From: JAJZQD01 sp021847735
Lineage (GTDB): Bacteria; Bacillota; Thermincolia; Thermincolales; UBA2595
Assembly (NCBI GenBank): GCA_027324025.1
Contig: DAHVYW010000082.1
Span: 1 to 39,943, forward strand
Direction: 5' to 3'
DNA length: 39,943 nucleotides
The translations under genes and the position numbers were made by a program. The notes beneath the pieces were generated by a model that was given only the letters and a program-made list of their open reading frames with translations, was not told the origin of the DNA and did not search any database. Below are positions 14,578-21,994 of the stretch, in pieces. Positions within the stretch are counted from its first letter, which is position 1. Each line of letters opens with the position of its first letter.

Positions 14578-16047
14578 GTGGGCCAACTGCAAAGGATACT
14601 GGTTGTGGATGACGAGAAAGAAATTTGCACCTTCTTCTCCTACCTTTTAAGAAACAAGGGATATGAGGTTACCGCTATTCAATCTGGACGGGAAGCCCAA
14701 GAGACAATTGAGAGAGAAAAGTTTCATCTTGCATTGTTAGACCTGAAACTTCCGGATATTGAAGGACTAACGCTGTTAAAACAGATTAAGTCCAAGGCCT
14801 ACGGTTGCCAGGTAATCATTATGACCGGGTACAGCACCGTAAAATCGGCTATCGCTGCGATGCAGATAGGGGCACTTGATTATATTGAAAAACCTTTTGA
14901 TGACTTGAATGAGTTAGAAAGGCTGATCGACAGTGCCCTAAACACGGTTTCCCATGACCAGAACATAAACCTGCAGGAAATGGTGGAGGAATCCGGTCTG
15001 GTGTTCGGAAAAAACGAGCAAATGTTACAGGTCGTTGACCTGGCCCGGAGGATTGCGGTCAAAAACGTAACGGTCCTGATTCAGGGGGAAACGGGGACAG
15101 GAAAAGAAGTTATTGCCAGGTTGATACATAATTTCAGTAAAAGGGCAGAAAAACCCTTTGTTCCGATTAACTGTGCTGCTATTTCCGAAACCTTGCTGGA
15201 AAGTGAACTTTTCGGTTATGAAAAGGGTGCTTTTACAGGCGCCAATAAAACAAGGAAAGGTTATTTTGAAATAGCCAGCAATGGCTCCCTGTTTCTTGAT
15301 GAAATCAGTGAAGCATCCCTGTCTACCCAGGCCAAGCTTTTGCGAGTTTTGGAGTCAGGGGAATTTATGCGGGTTGGCGGGGAAACCAGCCTGAAAACTG
15401 ATTCCAGAATCATTGCGGCTACTAACGTAATTTTGGATGAAGCCGTTGATAACAGAATTTTTCGCCAGGACCTGTTTTATCGGTTGGACGTCTTGACTAT
15501 GAAAATACCTCCCCTGCGTGAACGTAAAGAAGACATACCATGTTTCCTGGATTACTATCTAAGACGGTTTGCCGAGGGGAAGGACGGTGGAGTGCAAAAG
15601 TTAGCTGCGGAAACAGTTGAGATATTGTGTGAATATAATTGGCCCGGTAATGTCCGGGAACTGGGTAACCTTATTCAACGACTGGTAGCGGTGGTAGACG
15701 AGCCTGTTATCAAGCCACGCCACCTGCCGGAAAAGTTATTAACCTGCCGCCTTAAAACCAGGGCCGCCGGTGGTGGCGGCGACAGAATCGATGAAACCGG
15801 GGGGGAAATGTTTGATGTGCTTGGCAGGGATGCCAACCTGCTGGTGGAGAGATTGGAACACCGGCTGCGGGAGAGAAAAACCTTGGATTTAACCGGCGTC
15901 TTGGATAATATAAATAATTTAAGAAATTCGGTGGCTAAAAGCCTGGTCAAGAAAGCCCTGGCCGAAACACTGGGGGACAGGAAAGCTGCTGCTAATTTAC
16001 TGGGCATCTCGCCCAGGACTTTGAAATATATATACCTGGGCAAGTAG
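14578..16047 (+). CDS. Sigma-54-dependent response regulator (NtrC/AtoC type)
   Basis: 489 residues. The receiver domain (1-120) has acidic DDEKE and the phospho-Asp in LALLDLKLPD, with MTGYSTVKSA and the Lys of IEKPF. The AAA+ domain (about 140-370) has Walker A GETGTGKEVIARLIH, the sigma-54 contact loop YEKGAFTGA, and Walker B GSLFLDEIS. ESGEFMRVGG and NWPGNVRELGNLIQRL follow. The Fis-type HTH closes the protein (KALAETLGDRKAAANLLGIS). The start is GTG at 14578 behind ACAGGGGG. Two palindromes, a terminator and a sigma-54 promoter follow at once, so it probably activates the DUF362-to-mft operon downstream. The gap to the kinase gene is 17 nt. Confidence 0.95.
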   Translation: MGQLQRILVVDDEKEICTFFSYLLRNKGYEVTAIQSGREAQETIEREKFHLALLDLKLPDIEGLTLLKQIKSKAYGCQVIIMTGYSTVKSAIAAMQIGALDYIEKPFDDLNELERLIDSALNTVSHDQNINLQEMVEESGLVFGKNEQMLQVVDLARRIAVKNVTVLIQGETGTGKEVIARLIHNFSKRAEKPFVPINCAAISETLLESELFGYEKGAFTGANKTRKGYFEIASNGSLFLDEISEASLSTQAKLLRVLESGEFMRVGGETSLKTDSRIIAATNVILDEAVDNRIFRQDLFYRLDVLTMKIPPLRERKEDIPCFLDYYLRRFAEGKDGGVQKLAAETVEILCEYNWPGNVRELGNLIQRLVAVVDEPVIKPRHLPEKLLTCRLKTRAAGGGGDRIDETGGEMFDVLGRDANLLVERLEHRLRERKTLDLTGVLDNINNLRNSVAKSLVKKALAETLGDRKAAANLLGISPRTLKYIYLGK

Positions 16048-16048
16048 C

Positions 16049-16095
16049 GGACAAAGTATTGTCCCACAGGAACAACTTAATGTCCTGTTAGGACA
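16049..16095. promoter_or_regulatory. Paired palindromes, likely enhancer sites for the sigma-54 activator
   Basis: GGACA-N6-TGTCC at 16049-16064 and TGTCC-N5-GGACA at 16081-16095. They lie 98-144 bp upstream of a sigma-54 promoter, a normal distance for an NtrC-type activator. The same half-sites and spacings (RGACA-N6-TGTCY and TGTCY-N5-RGACA) occur before the second sigma-54 promoter at 37116-37141. Confidence 0.75.
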
Positions 16096-16115
16096 GAAAA
16101 ACAACGGTTGCATCT

Positions 16116-16148
16116 AAAGCATATGCTTCAGCATATGCTTTTTTTTTT
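16116..16148 (+). terminator. Terminator of the larC-kinase-regulator operon
   Basis: AAAGCATATGC and GCATATGCTTT form a perfect stem with a 2-3 nt loop, followed by a long T run. Confidence 0.9.
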
Positions 16149-16192
16149 GTATTTTAACGGTTTTCCTTTAATCAGGGCATTTGTTTTAACCC

Positions 16193-16208
16193 TGGCATGA
16201 TAATTGCA
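16193..16208 (+). promoter_or_regulatory. Sigma-54 promoter (-24/-12)
   Basis: TGGCAT-GATAA-TTGCA keeps the invariant GG and GC at the correct spacing. It is located between the enhancer-like palindromes and the first DUF362 gene. It probably starts the operon that runs through larE and the mft genes. Confidence 0.88.
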
Positions 16209-16281
16209 ATAATATTAAAGACAGGTGTCAAACGGTATATGGCGCTATTTCTTACTGAGGGAGGGGTGTCTAGGAGGTTAC

Positions 16282-16302
16282 ATGCAAGAGGTCGACATTT
16301 AG
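16282..16302 (+). CDS. Six-codon leader ORF with perfect ribosome site
   Basis: ATG CAA GAG GTC GAC ATT TAG encodes MQEVDI. AGGAGG lies at 16272-16277, optimally placed. It sits in the about 115-nt leader between the sigma-54 promoter and the DUF362 start. It could affect downstream translation or be chance; the strong ribosome site makes it worth recording. Confidence 0.35.
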   Translation: MQEVDI

Positions 16303-16332
16303 ACGTATTTTGTGGAAAAGAGGAGGGTAAAA

Positions 16333-17694
16333 ATGGCAAAATCTAAGGTTTGGTTTTCTGATGCAAATGCCACTAACTGGACAGAAAGTCTGGTCTGTAA
16401 GGCAAAGGATCTATTCTACGAAGCGGGGCTTGACAAGTGTATAGCAAAAGGTGACTCGGTAGCAGTGAAGATTCACGTAGGCGAATATAACCGGACTAGG
16501 TGCCTGAGACCTGAATTGGTGGCCGCTATCGTGGAAGAAGTTAAAGCTGTGGGCGGCCGCCCGTTTGTGACTGACACCACCACCTTACCCTATCACGCTT
16601 TCAACTCCAGGATCACTGCCACCCTGGAGTTAGAAACCGCTTACCGGCACGGCTTTACGCCTGATGCACTCGGTTGCCCGCTGGTAATAGCCGACGGTTG
16701 GTCGGGTTGCGATGATGTAAGGGTAGACTTACCGGAAGGTATTGTCTTGAAAGAGGCTTATGTTGCTTCTGGGATTGCCATGGCTGATGCCATGATTAAC
16801 CTGGCACACGCTAAAGGGCATCCCATCACCAGCTACGGCGGGGCCATTAAGAACATTGGTATCGGGGGACAATCCAAGCGTGGAAAATTTGTTGAGCACT
16901 TGGCTCACTGGGGCGAGCCCGGCGATGCTATCGGCTGGCCTTTAAGCGATCCCAGCGCCTGTGCCGGTTTAAAATGTGAGTTCCACGAGCAGTGCATGGA
17001 TGGTTGCCATGCCGGGGCTATCACAATTGATGAGAAAGGGTTCCGCAGGAATACCGATAAATGCCAGTTGTGCTATGGCTGCCAGGTAACCTGTATTTTT
17101 ACCGGACACACATCTCAGGGATTCCGGCCGGAGTATTTCGCATATGCCCAGATTGGTATGTCTGATGCAGCCAAGGCTGTGTTGAAGACCTTTGGGGAAG
17201 GCAAAGTAGGCCACATGGCCTATGCAATTGATACTGACCCGAACTGTGACTGCATCCCGTGGGCAACCCTTCCTGTAAGCCCTGACATCGGAGTGTTTGC
17301 ATCCAAGGACATCGTGGCAATGGACACAGCAATATTAGATAAAATCGATGCCGCCCCAATTCCCCCGGGCGCAGCCAACAACATGCTGGAAGACGCCGGA
17401 GTTAAGCCGGGTGATGACAAGTTCAAAGTTACCCAGAGCGTACCGCCCAGGTATCAATTGAATGCCGGCGTAAAACTTGGAATGGGAACAATGGATTACG
17501 AATTAATCACCTACGAGCCTCCTATGACCAGGGAGCATATCGCCAAGTGGCAGATTCGCCAGGAGCCGACTGCGCTTCTGTTGCGTGAAATCTGGAAGAA
17601 GCACGATTATGTCAAGGAGATTCAACCATATAATCGGAAGCCGTTTAATATCGACATTTACAAAGATTACGGTCCAGACCTGGGGAAAAAGTAA
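16333..17694 (+). CDS. DUF362 protein with ferredoxin-like cysteines (COG2768 type)
   Basis: 453 residues. The DUF362 region includes VAVKIHVGEYNRTRCLRPEL, RPFVTDTTTLPY, MINLAHAKGHPITSYGGAIK and IGIGGQSKRGK. A Cys-rich insert (about 213-262) reads CAGLKCEFHEQCMDGC and then DKCQLCYGCQVTC, enough for one or two Fe-S clusters. After it come DCIPWATLPVSPDIGVFAS and a lysine-rich tail. The family is uncharacterised. ATG 16333 follows GGAGGG. It is the first gene after the sigma-54 promoter, so it is likely central to the system. In a locus with larBCE but no larA it is one candidate for the pincer-cofactor enzyme, by context only. Confidence 0.88.
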   Translation: MAKSKVWFSDANATNWTESLVCKAKDLFYEAGLDKCIAKGDSVAVKIHVGEYNRTRCLRPELVAAIVEEVKAVGGRPFVTDTTTLPYHAFNSRITATLELETAYRHGFTPDALGCPLVIADGWSGCDDVRVDLPEGIVLKEAYVASGIAMADAMINLAHAKGHPITSYGGAIKNIGIGGQSKRGKFVEHLAHWGEPGDAIGWPLSDPSACAGLKCEFHEQCMDGCHAGAITIDEKGFRRNTDKCQLCYGCQVTCIFTGHTSQGFRPEYFAYAQIGMSDAAKAVLKTFGEGKVGHMAYAIDTDPNCDCIPWATLPVSPDIGVFASKDIVAMDTAILDKIDAAPIPPGAANNMLEDAGVKPGDDKFKVTQSVPPRYQLNAGVKLGMGTMDYELITYEPPMTREHIAKWQIRQEPTALLLREIWKKHDYVKEIQPYNRKPFNIDIYKDYGPDLGKK

Positions 17695-17725
17695 GATTGT
17701 TTCTTGTCACGTTGTATAGGGATTT

Positions 17726-17751
17726 GACGCTCCCCGTCAGCGGGGAGCGTC
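17726..17751 (+). promoter_or_regulatory. Intercistronic hairpin
   Basis: GACGCTCCCC and GGGGAGCGTC pair perfectly around GTCAGC, without a following T run. It may stabilise the upstream transcript or cause partial termination between the two genes. Confidence 0.55.
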
Positions 17752-17797
17752 CCAACTAACAGGACGCAGTGCCAAATAAAAGTAAGGAGGATCCCAA

Positions 17798-18067
17798 ATG
17801 CCAAAATACGTAATTGAACGAGAAATTCCCGGTGCTGGAAATCTGACTCCCCAAGACCTGCAGGGTATTTCACAGAAGTCCTGTGGAATCCTAAACCAGC
17901 TTGGGCCGCAAATCCAGTGGGTGCAAAGTTATGTTACCAGTGACAAGATTTACTGTATCTATATCGCTCCCAACGAAGAAATGGTTCGTGAACACGCAAA
18001 ACGAGGGGGTTTTCCGGCTAACAGTGTTTCAAAGGTCGTAACAATAATTGACCCTACGACTGCTTAA
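17798..18067 (+). CDS. DUF4242 small protein, SCO4226-like nickel binder
   Basis: 89 residues that match the DUF4242 family from end to end: MPKYVIEREIPGAGNL, ISQKSCGILNQLGPQIQWVQ, YVTSDKIYCIYIAPNEEMVR and EHAKRGGFPANSV. The Streptomyces member SCO4226 has been described as a nickel-binding ferredoxin-like-fold protein. Conserved His and Cys are present (SCG, IYC, EHAK). Position among larC/larE/larB genes supports a nickel role but does not prove it. ATG 17798 has TAAGGAGG 7 nt upstream. Confidence 0.85.
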   Translation: MPKYVIEREIPGAGNLTPQDLQGISQKSCGILNQLGPQIQWVQSYVTSDKIYCIYIAPNEEMVREHAKRGGFPANSVSKVVTIIDPTTA

Positions 18068-18132
18068 GAGGTCCTGTTTTGGCAATTATATTTTGGGCAA
18101 TAAAATCAATTACAAAAAAGTAGGTGGTACTT

Positions 18133-19263
18133 TTGCCGGAATCCAACAGCAGTATAGTTTGGGGAGTGGACTCGGGGAGCTACTGTATGAGCGGCGGAAT
18201 GGTCAGAGCCCTTGATGGACTCCTGGATATCAGCGGTCTTAAAGACCTTTTTAAACCCGGCGACTATGTGGGCGTCAAAATAAATATCGGTGAGCTTGGT
18301 AATATCAGATATTTACGCCCTGTCATGGTAAGGGCCATCGTGGAAAAGATAACGGAGCTGAAGGGTATCCCTGTTATTATGGACACTGTGGGCATGATTG
18401 GCAACACCCTGAGGGGGCCCAGTGACTGGTTTTATACAACTTCTGTCAACGGTTATCCCGGTGCATTACTGGGTAAAGACATTCTTCCGGCGGACGGGTA
18501 TACAGGCGCGGAAGATGAACTGCTGCCGATTGACGGTGACGAGCTGGGCGGTATCGAAGTTGCCAGGGGTGTTGTTGAGGTTGCCGCTATGGTTGTCGTT
18601 TCCCATGTTACCGGCCACCCGTTTTTCGGTTTAAACGGCGCTCTGTTTAACAAAGGTGTCGGTTGCTCCTCGCAAAAAGGGAAATGGCGGATATTTGACC
18701 CGCTGAAACCGGTAGTTGACACAGCCAGGTGCACTAATTGCGAGGATTGTGTAGCGCTATGCCCGACCCAGGCTATCACTGCCAATAATGGAGTGGTAAA
18801 AGTAGATCATGGCCGTTGCAAAGGATGTAATCATTATTGCCTCGGTTTTTGTGCCCAGGGCGCTCTGAAGGTTAATAAAGAGTCTTATCCCAGATTCCAG
18901 AAACGGGTTGTGGAAGCCGCTACAGCGGTGAACGTCGCTACCATGGGAAAACTGTTCTACCTGAACTTCCTTCTGGATGTGGGCAAGTATCCAGATTACT
19001 ACACGGTAAACGACCAGAGCATCACCCCTGATCTGGGTATCCTGGCTTCTCGTGATCCTGTGGCGATTGATCAGGCTTCCTTAGACCTGATTAATAAAGC
19101 CCCCGGACTGGTATTCCAAAAGTCACAGGGATATAGCACTCTGGCGCCCGACAGCCTGAAATTTGAAGAAATCCACGGGGTTGACACCTCATATCCTTTA
19201 CAGTATGCCGAAGACTTTGGGTTGGGGTTGCGCAAATATCACCTGGAAATGATAGGGGGCTAA
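18133..19263 (+). CDS. Second DUF362 protein with 4Fe-4S domains
   Basis: 376 residues and paralogous to the gene at 16333. The DUF362 part includes YVGVKINIGELGNIRYLRPV and VVVSHVTGHPFFGLNGALFN. KGVGCSSQKGK corresponds to IGIGGQSKRGK of the first copy. The ferredoxin segment (about 195-245) has CTNCEDCVALCPTQAI, a complete 4Fe-4S motif, and CKGCNHYCLGFCAQGA. TPDLGILASRDPVAIDQASL ends the shared core. I choose TTG 18133 because TAGGTGG lies 5-6 nt upstream; GTG 18124 overlaps that site. The two DUF362 proteins may form a heteromer. Confidence 0.87.
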   Translation: MPESNSSIVWGVDSGSYCMSGGMVRALDGLLDISGLKDLFKPGDYVGVKINIGELGNIRYLRPVMVRAIVEKITELKGIPVIMDTVGMIGNTLRGPSDWFYTTSVNGYPGALLGKDILPADGYTGAEDELLPIDGDELGGIEVARGVVEVAAMVVVSHVTGHPFFGLNGALFNKGVGCSSQKGKWRIFDPLKPVVDTARCTNCEDCVALCPTQAITANNGVVKVDHGRCKGCNHYCLGFCAQGALKVNKESYPRFQKRVVEAATAVNVATMGKLFYLNFLLDVGKYPDYYTVNDQSITPDLGILASRDPVAIDQASLDLINKAPGLVFQKSQGYSTLAPDSLKFEEIHGVDTSYPLQYAEDFGLGLRKYHLEMIGG

Positions 19264-19268
19264 ATAAA

Positions 19269-20279
19269 ATGGATAGTTTTTATGACTTAAAACAGCAGGC
19301 CCGGGAACAATGGCAGGCTCAGCACAGTCCTATTGCCCAGTCATTGAGCCGGGTGAAGCACAAAATTGCTGTATTCAGCGGAAAAGGCGGAGTGGGTAAA
19401 ACCACTGCCACTGTCAATTTGGCAGTGACTTTAGCCCAACAAGGGTGTAAAGTCGCTATTCTCGATGCCGATGTGCACGGGCCGGCAGTGCCCAAAATAC
19501 TGGGCGCTGCCGGAAAGCTGGATGTGGCCTCTCACCGAATGCCTGGGGGACATAATAGTCAAGCGAATCATGAGGGGCACCATCATCATGACGACAACTG
19601 CTGCGGCCATGATCACCATCACGACCACGATCACCATCACGGCCATGGACATCAGGAAGAGCAGTTCGGCGGGGACACCCATAATTTACGTTTCGAACCG
19701 ATAAGAACACCATATGGTGTCGACATGGTTTCCGTTGACTCGATTTGGCCCAGCCGGGAGAGCCCGGTTATGTGGCGGGGCCCTTTCAAGATGAGAATAA
19801 TCCGGCAGTTCTTAAGCACGATAAACTGGGGTGAATTGGATTACCTGCTGGTTGACCTGCCGCCCGGGACCGGGGATGAGGTCCTCACCGTCATGAGTTC
19901 CATCCCGGGCTTAGACGGGATGATAGTAGTCAGCACTCCCCAGGACGTTTCCACCATTGTTTGCACCAAGGCCATCAACACCGCCAAGGAGATGAACATT
20001 CCAATACTTGGCGTACTGGAGAATATGAGTATTCTTTGCTGCCCGCACTGTGAAAAGCCCATCAAACTATTTGGCCAGCGGTCTGCTGAACGCCTGGCTA
20101 AAATGATGGAAGTGGATTTCCTTGGCAGTATTCCGTTCATGGTTGAAGTAAATGAAAGTTCAGATGCGGGTATTCCGGTGGTCATAAACCACCCTGATTC
20201 CCTGGTAGCGCGGGAAATCAGTAAAATCGCGGATTACCTGGTGTCCAAAGTGGCAAACGCCGGTAAGGGGGAAGACTAG
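19269..20279 (+). CDS. Mrp/NBP35-type ATPase with His-rich insert
   Basis: 336 residues. The deviant Walker A is FSGKGGVGKTTATVNL, followed by ILDADVHGPAVPKILG, LLVDLPPGTGDEVLTV and VVSTPQDVSTIV. The CCPHC pair (about 262) is the usual cluster-binding site at the dimer interface. Residues about 98-130 form a histidine run with some 15 His and two Cys between motifs, unusual for Mrp and similar to the His loop of LarC here. Mrp proteins deliver Fe-S clusters; the His insert suggests nickel handling, as in HypB or CooC. That is inference. It starts 5 nt after the second DUF362 gene. Confidence 0.88.
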   Translation: MDSFYDLKQQAREQWQAQHSPIAQSLSRVKHKIAVFSGKGGVGKTTATVNLAVTLAQQGCKVAILDADVHGPAVPKILGAAGKLDVASHRMPGGHNSQANHEGHHHHDDNCCGHDHHHDHDHHHGHGHQEEQFGGDTHNLRFEPIRTPYGVDMVSVDSIWPSRESPVMWRGPFKMRIIRQFLSTINWGELDYLLVDLPPGTGDEVLTVMSSIPGLDGMIVVSTPQDVSTIVCTKAINTAKEMNIPILGVLENMSILCCPHCEKPIKLFGQRSAERLAKMMEVDFLGSIPFMVEVNESSDAGIPVVINHPDSLVAREISKIADYLVSKVANAGKGED

Positions 20280-20280
20280 C

Positions 20281-20667
20281 ATGAAAAGCCGGAACACCGG
20301 TATAGACGACTTAGTGAAGGAAGGTATGGAAGCAGCCATTCAAGCGAGGGAACTTATCTGGAAATTCACTACGCTTCAGATAAATCAAGCCGAATTTGTG
20401 CAGGAGTTGGAAGACGTCCACGCTAAAAGAATTATTTTTGATAACTGGGACGATTTCCAGCACAATGAGGCTATTTACCCTTGCCTGGAGATTTTCCAGG
20501 TAATCTACTCCATTGCCGAGGATGTCGATTACCAAATACGCTACTATGGGTTAGATTCCCTGCGGGAAGACATCAAGCAGCTGGATATGTCTATCAAGAT
20601 TCTTAAGCGTTACCTGGGACAGGAAAGCAACCTTAATCTGAGTAGTAAGGCTTGCAAATGTCATTAA
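20281..20667 (+). CDS. Unknown 128-aa protein
   Basis: I recognise no family. The sequence is mostly helical and acidic (KEGMEAAIQARELIWKFTTL, EIFQVIYSIAEDVDYQIRYY) and ends in SSKACKCH, a possible metal-binding tail with two Cys and one His. ATG 20281 follows the stop of the Mrp gene by one base, with GGGGG about 10 nt upstream. The tight spacing says it belongs to the system. Confidence 0.75.
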   Translation: MKSRNTGIDDLVKEGMEAAIQARELIWKFTTLQINQAEFVQELEDVHAKRIIFDNWDDFQHNEAIYPCLEIFQVIYSIAEDVDYQIRYYGLDSLREDIKQLDMSIKILKRYLGQESNLNLSSKACKCH

Positions 20668-20696
20668 GAAAACATTCTTTATGGAGGGATCAAACG

Positions 20697-21014
20697 ATGT
20701 CAGACGGTAGAGACGTAGTTGCAGGTATGATCGAAAAGCTGGACAAAAGTTACGGTAAATTTTCCGAAAACCTGCCGGAGAGTAAAGGTTCAATGGATCA
20801 GATAATCGAGGGTTTGAAAATGATTCAAAAGAAATTTTTTCTTAAGACACAAGGGGGCACAGACATGGCCACCGTTACCGATAAACTGATAGACGAGCTG
20901 GTTGCGGCACTCGATGGCAATGCCGGTGCAGCCAAGGAAAGATTCGAGGCTTTAGAGGGACCTGCCAATAACCTTATCACCACAACTTCCAATTGGGTAA
21001 TCAGAATGACCTGA
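20697..21014 (+). CDS. Unknown 105-aa protein
   Basis: No family recognised. It reads MSDGRDVVAGMIEKLDKSYG and later MATVTDKLIDELVAALDGNA, an all-helical, Cys-free protein. I choose ATG 20697 because ATGGAGGGATC lies 6-12 nt before it; the longer open frame from 20652 overlaps the previous gene and has no site. It is followed 15 nt later by larE. Confidence 0.72.
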   Translation: MSDGRDVVAGMIEKLDKSYGKFSENLPESKGSMDQIIEGLKMIQKKFFLKTQGGTDMATVTDKLIDELVAALDGNAGAAKERFEALEGPANNLITTTSNWVIRMT

Positions 21015-21029
21015 GAAGGGGGGATATCG

Positions 21030-21881
21030 ATGGAACTCGTTTCAAAATATGCCCGATTAAGGGAAATCCTGCACGAGATGGGGAATGTCGTGGTAGCTTA
21101 TTCGGGAGGTGTCGATAGTACTTTTCTCCTAAAAGTGGCCTGGGATGTCCTTGGACCAAAAGCGATTGGTGTAATGGGCATTTCTGAAACCGTACCCTGC
21201 GATCAAATAGTTGAGGCCACCCGAATGGCCGAAGATATGGGGGTCCCGTTTCTTACCGTGAATACGGAGGAGTTTCACAAGGACGAGTTTGTCAGTAATT
21301 CCAAAAACCGGTGTTTCCACTGTAAAAGTGAGCTGTTTGGCAAGCTCTGGCAGGTAGCCAGGGAGAGAAACATCCCTTACTTAGTGGATGGATGCAATGC
21401 TGATGACGCTGGCGACTACAGGCCCGGTATGGAAGCCGGACAGGCTCTGAAAGTGCGCAGCCCACTGCTGGAGGCCGGTCTGACAAAAGAAGATATTCGT
21501 ATGAAATCCAGACAACTGGGCCTGCCTACATGGGACAAACCTTCATCTCCCTGCCTTTCTTCCCGTTTCCAGTACGGTACAAGAATCACCATTGAAGGTT
21601 TGACAAAGGTGGAAAAAGCCGAGAAATATCTGAAAACCCTCAGCTTTCCGCAGGTTCGTGCCAGGTATCATGAAAACGTCTTGCGGATTGAGGTGGATAG
21701 GGACAGTATGCCCAGAATTATCGAACTTGCGGAAAAAGTGGTAGCCTATATGAAAAGTATCGGATTCACTTATGTAACGCTGGACTTGGCCGGATACCGT
21801 ATGGGCAGTGCCAATGAGATGCTGCGCCTGGAAACAAAAAACAATGATGAAAGAGGTTATAAATATGGAACAGCAAATTAA
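21030..21881 (+). CDS. larE: LarE, ATP-dependent sacrificial sulfur transferase
   Basis: 283 residues. LarE adenylates the LarB product and supplies sulfur to form the thiocarboxylates of the nickel-pincer nucleotide. The PP-loop is VVAYSGGVDSTFLLKVA (about 20-36). NRCFHCKSELFG and DGCNADDAGDYRPGM are family marks. SSPCLSSRFQYG carries the Cys that in L. plantarum LarE is converted to dehydroalanine. Whether this enzyme works by Cys sacrifice or with an Fe-S cluster cannot be settled by eye. ATG 21030 follows AAGGGGGG. Its last 17 bases overlap mftA. Confidence 0.94.
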   Translation: MELVSKYARLREILHEMGNVVVAYSGGVDSTFLLKVAWDVLGPKAIGVMGISETVPCDQIVEATRMAEDMGVPFLTVNTEEFHKDEFVSNSKNRCFHCKSELFGKLWQVARERNIPYLVDGCNADDAGDYRPGMEAGQALKVRSPLLEAGLTKEDIRMKSRQLGLPTWDKPSSPCLSSRFQYGTRITIEGLTKVEKAEKYLKTLSFPQVRARYHENVLRIEVDRDSMPRIIELAEKVVAYMKSIGFTYVTLDLAGYRMGSANEMLRLETKNNDERGYKYGTAN

Positions 21882-21975
21882 TACGGAGCATGAAATCAGT
21901 TTTGATGAACCAATGATACTGGAGGATGTAGTAATTGAAACCCTGGCTATTGACGGGATCTGCGGCGTTTATTAA
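21865..21975 (+). CDS. mftA: Mycofactocin precursor peptide MftA
   Basis: A 36-residue ORF that begins inside larE and ends IETLAIDGICGVY. The C-terminal GVY with IDG-Cys is the mycofactocin signature: MftC decarboxylates the terminal Tyr and crosslinks it to Val, and MftE releases the Val-Tyr derived core. AGAGGT lies 7 nt before ATG 21865; an in-frame ATG at 21847 is less well placed. The peptide is small and acidic (EDVVIE), as is usual, giving a leader for MftB. mftB and mftC follow. Such a short overlapping ORF is easily missed. Confidence 0.95.
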   Translation: MEQQINTEHEISFDEPMILEDVVIETLAIDGICGVY

Positions 21976-21994
21976 ACAAGAGGGGGAACTGTGA

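Noticed and set aside
19431..19713. Minus- and alternative-frame ORFs rich in Met/Val or Arg/Asp in the Mrp gene
   Set aside because: They are shadows of the histidine codon run on the coding strand.
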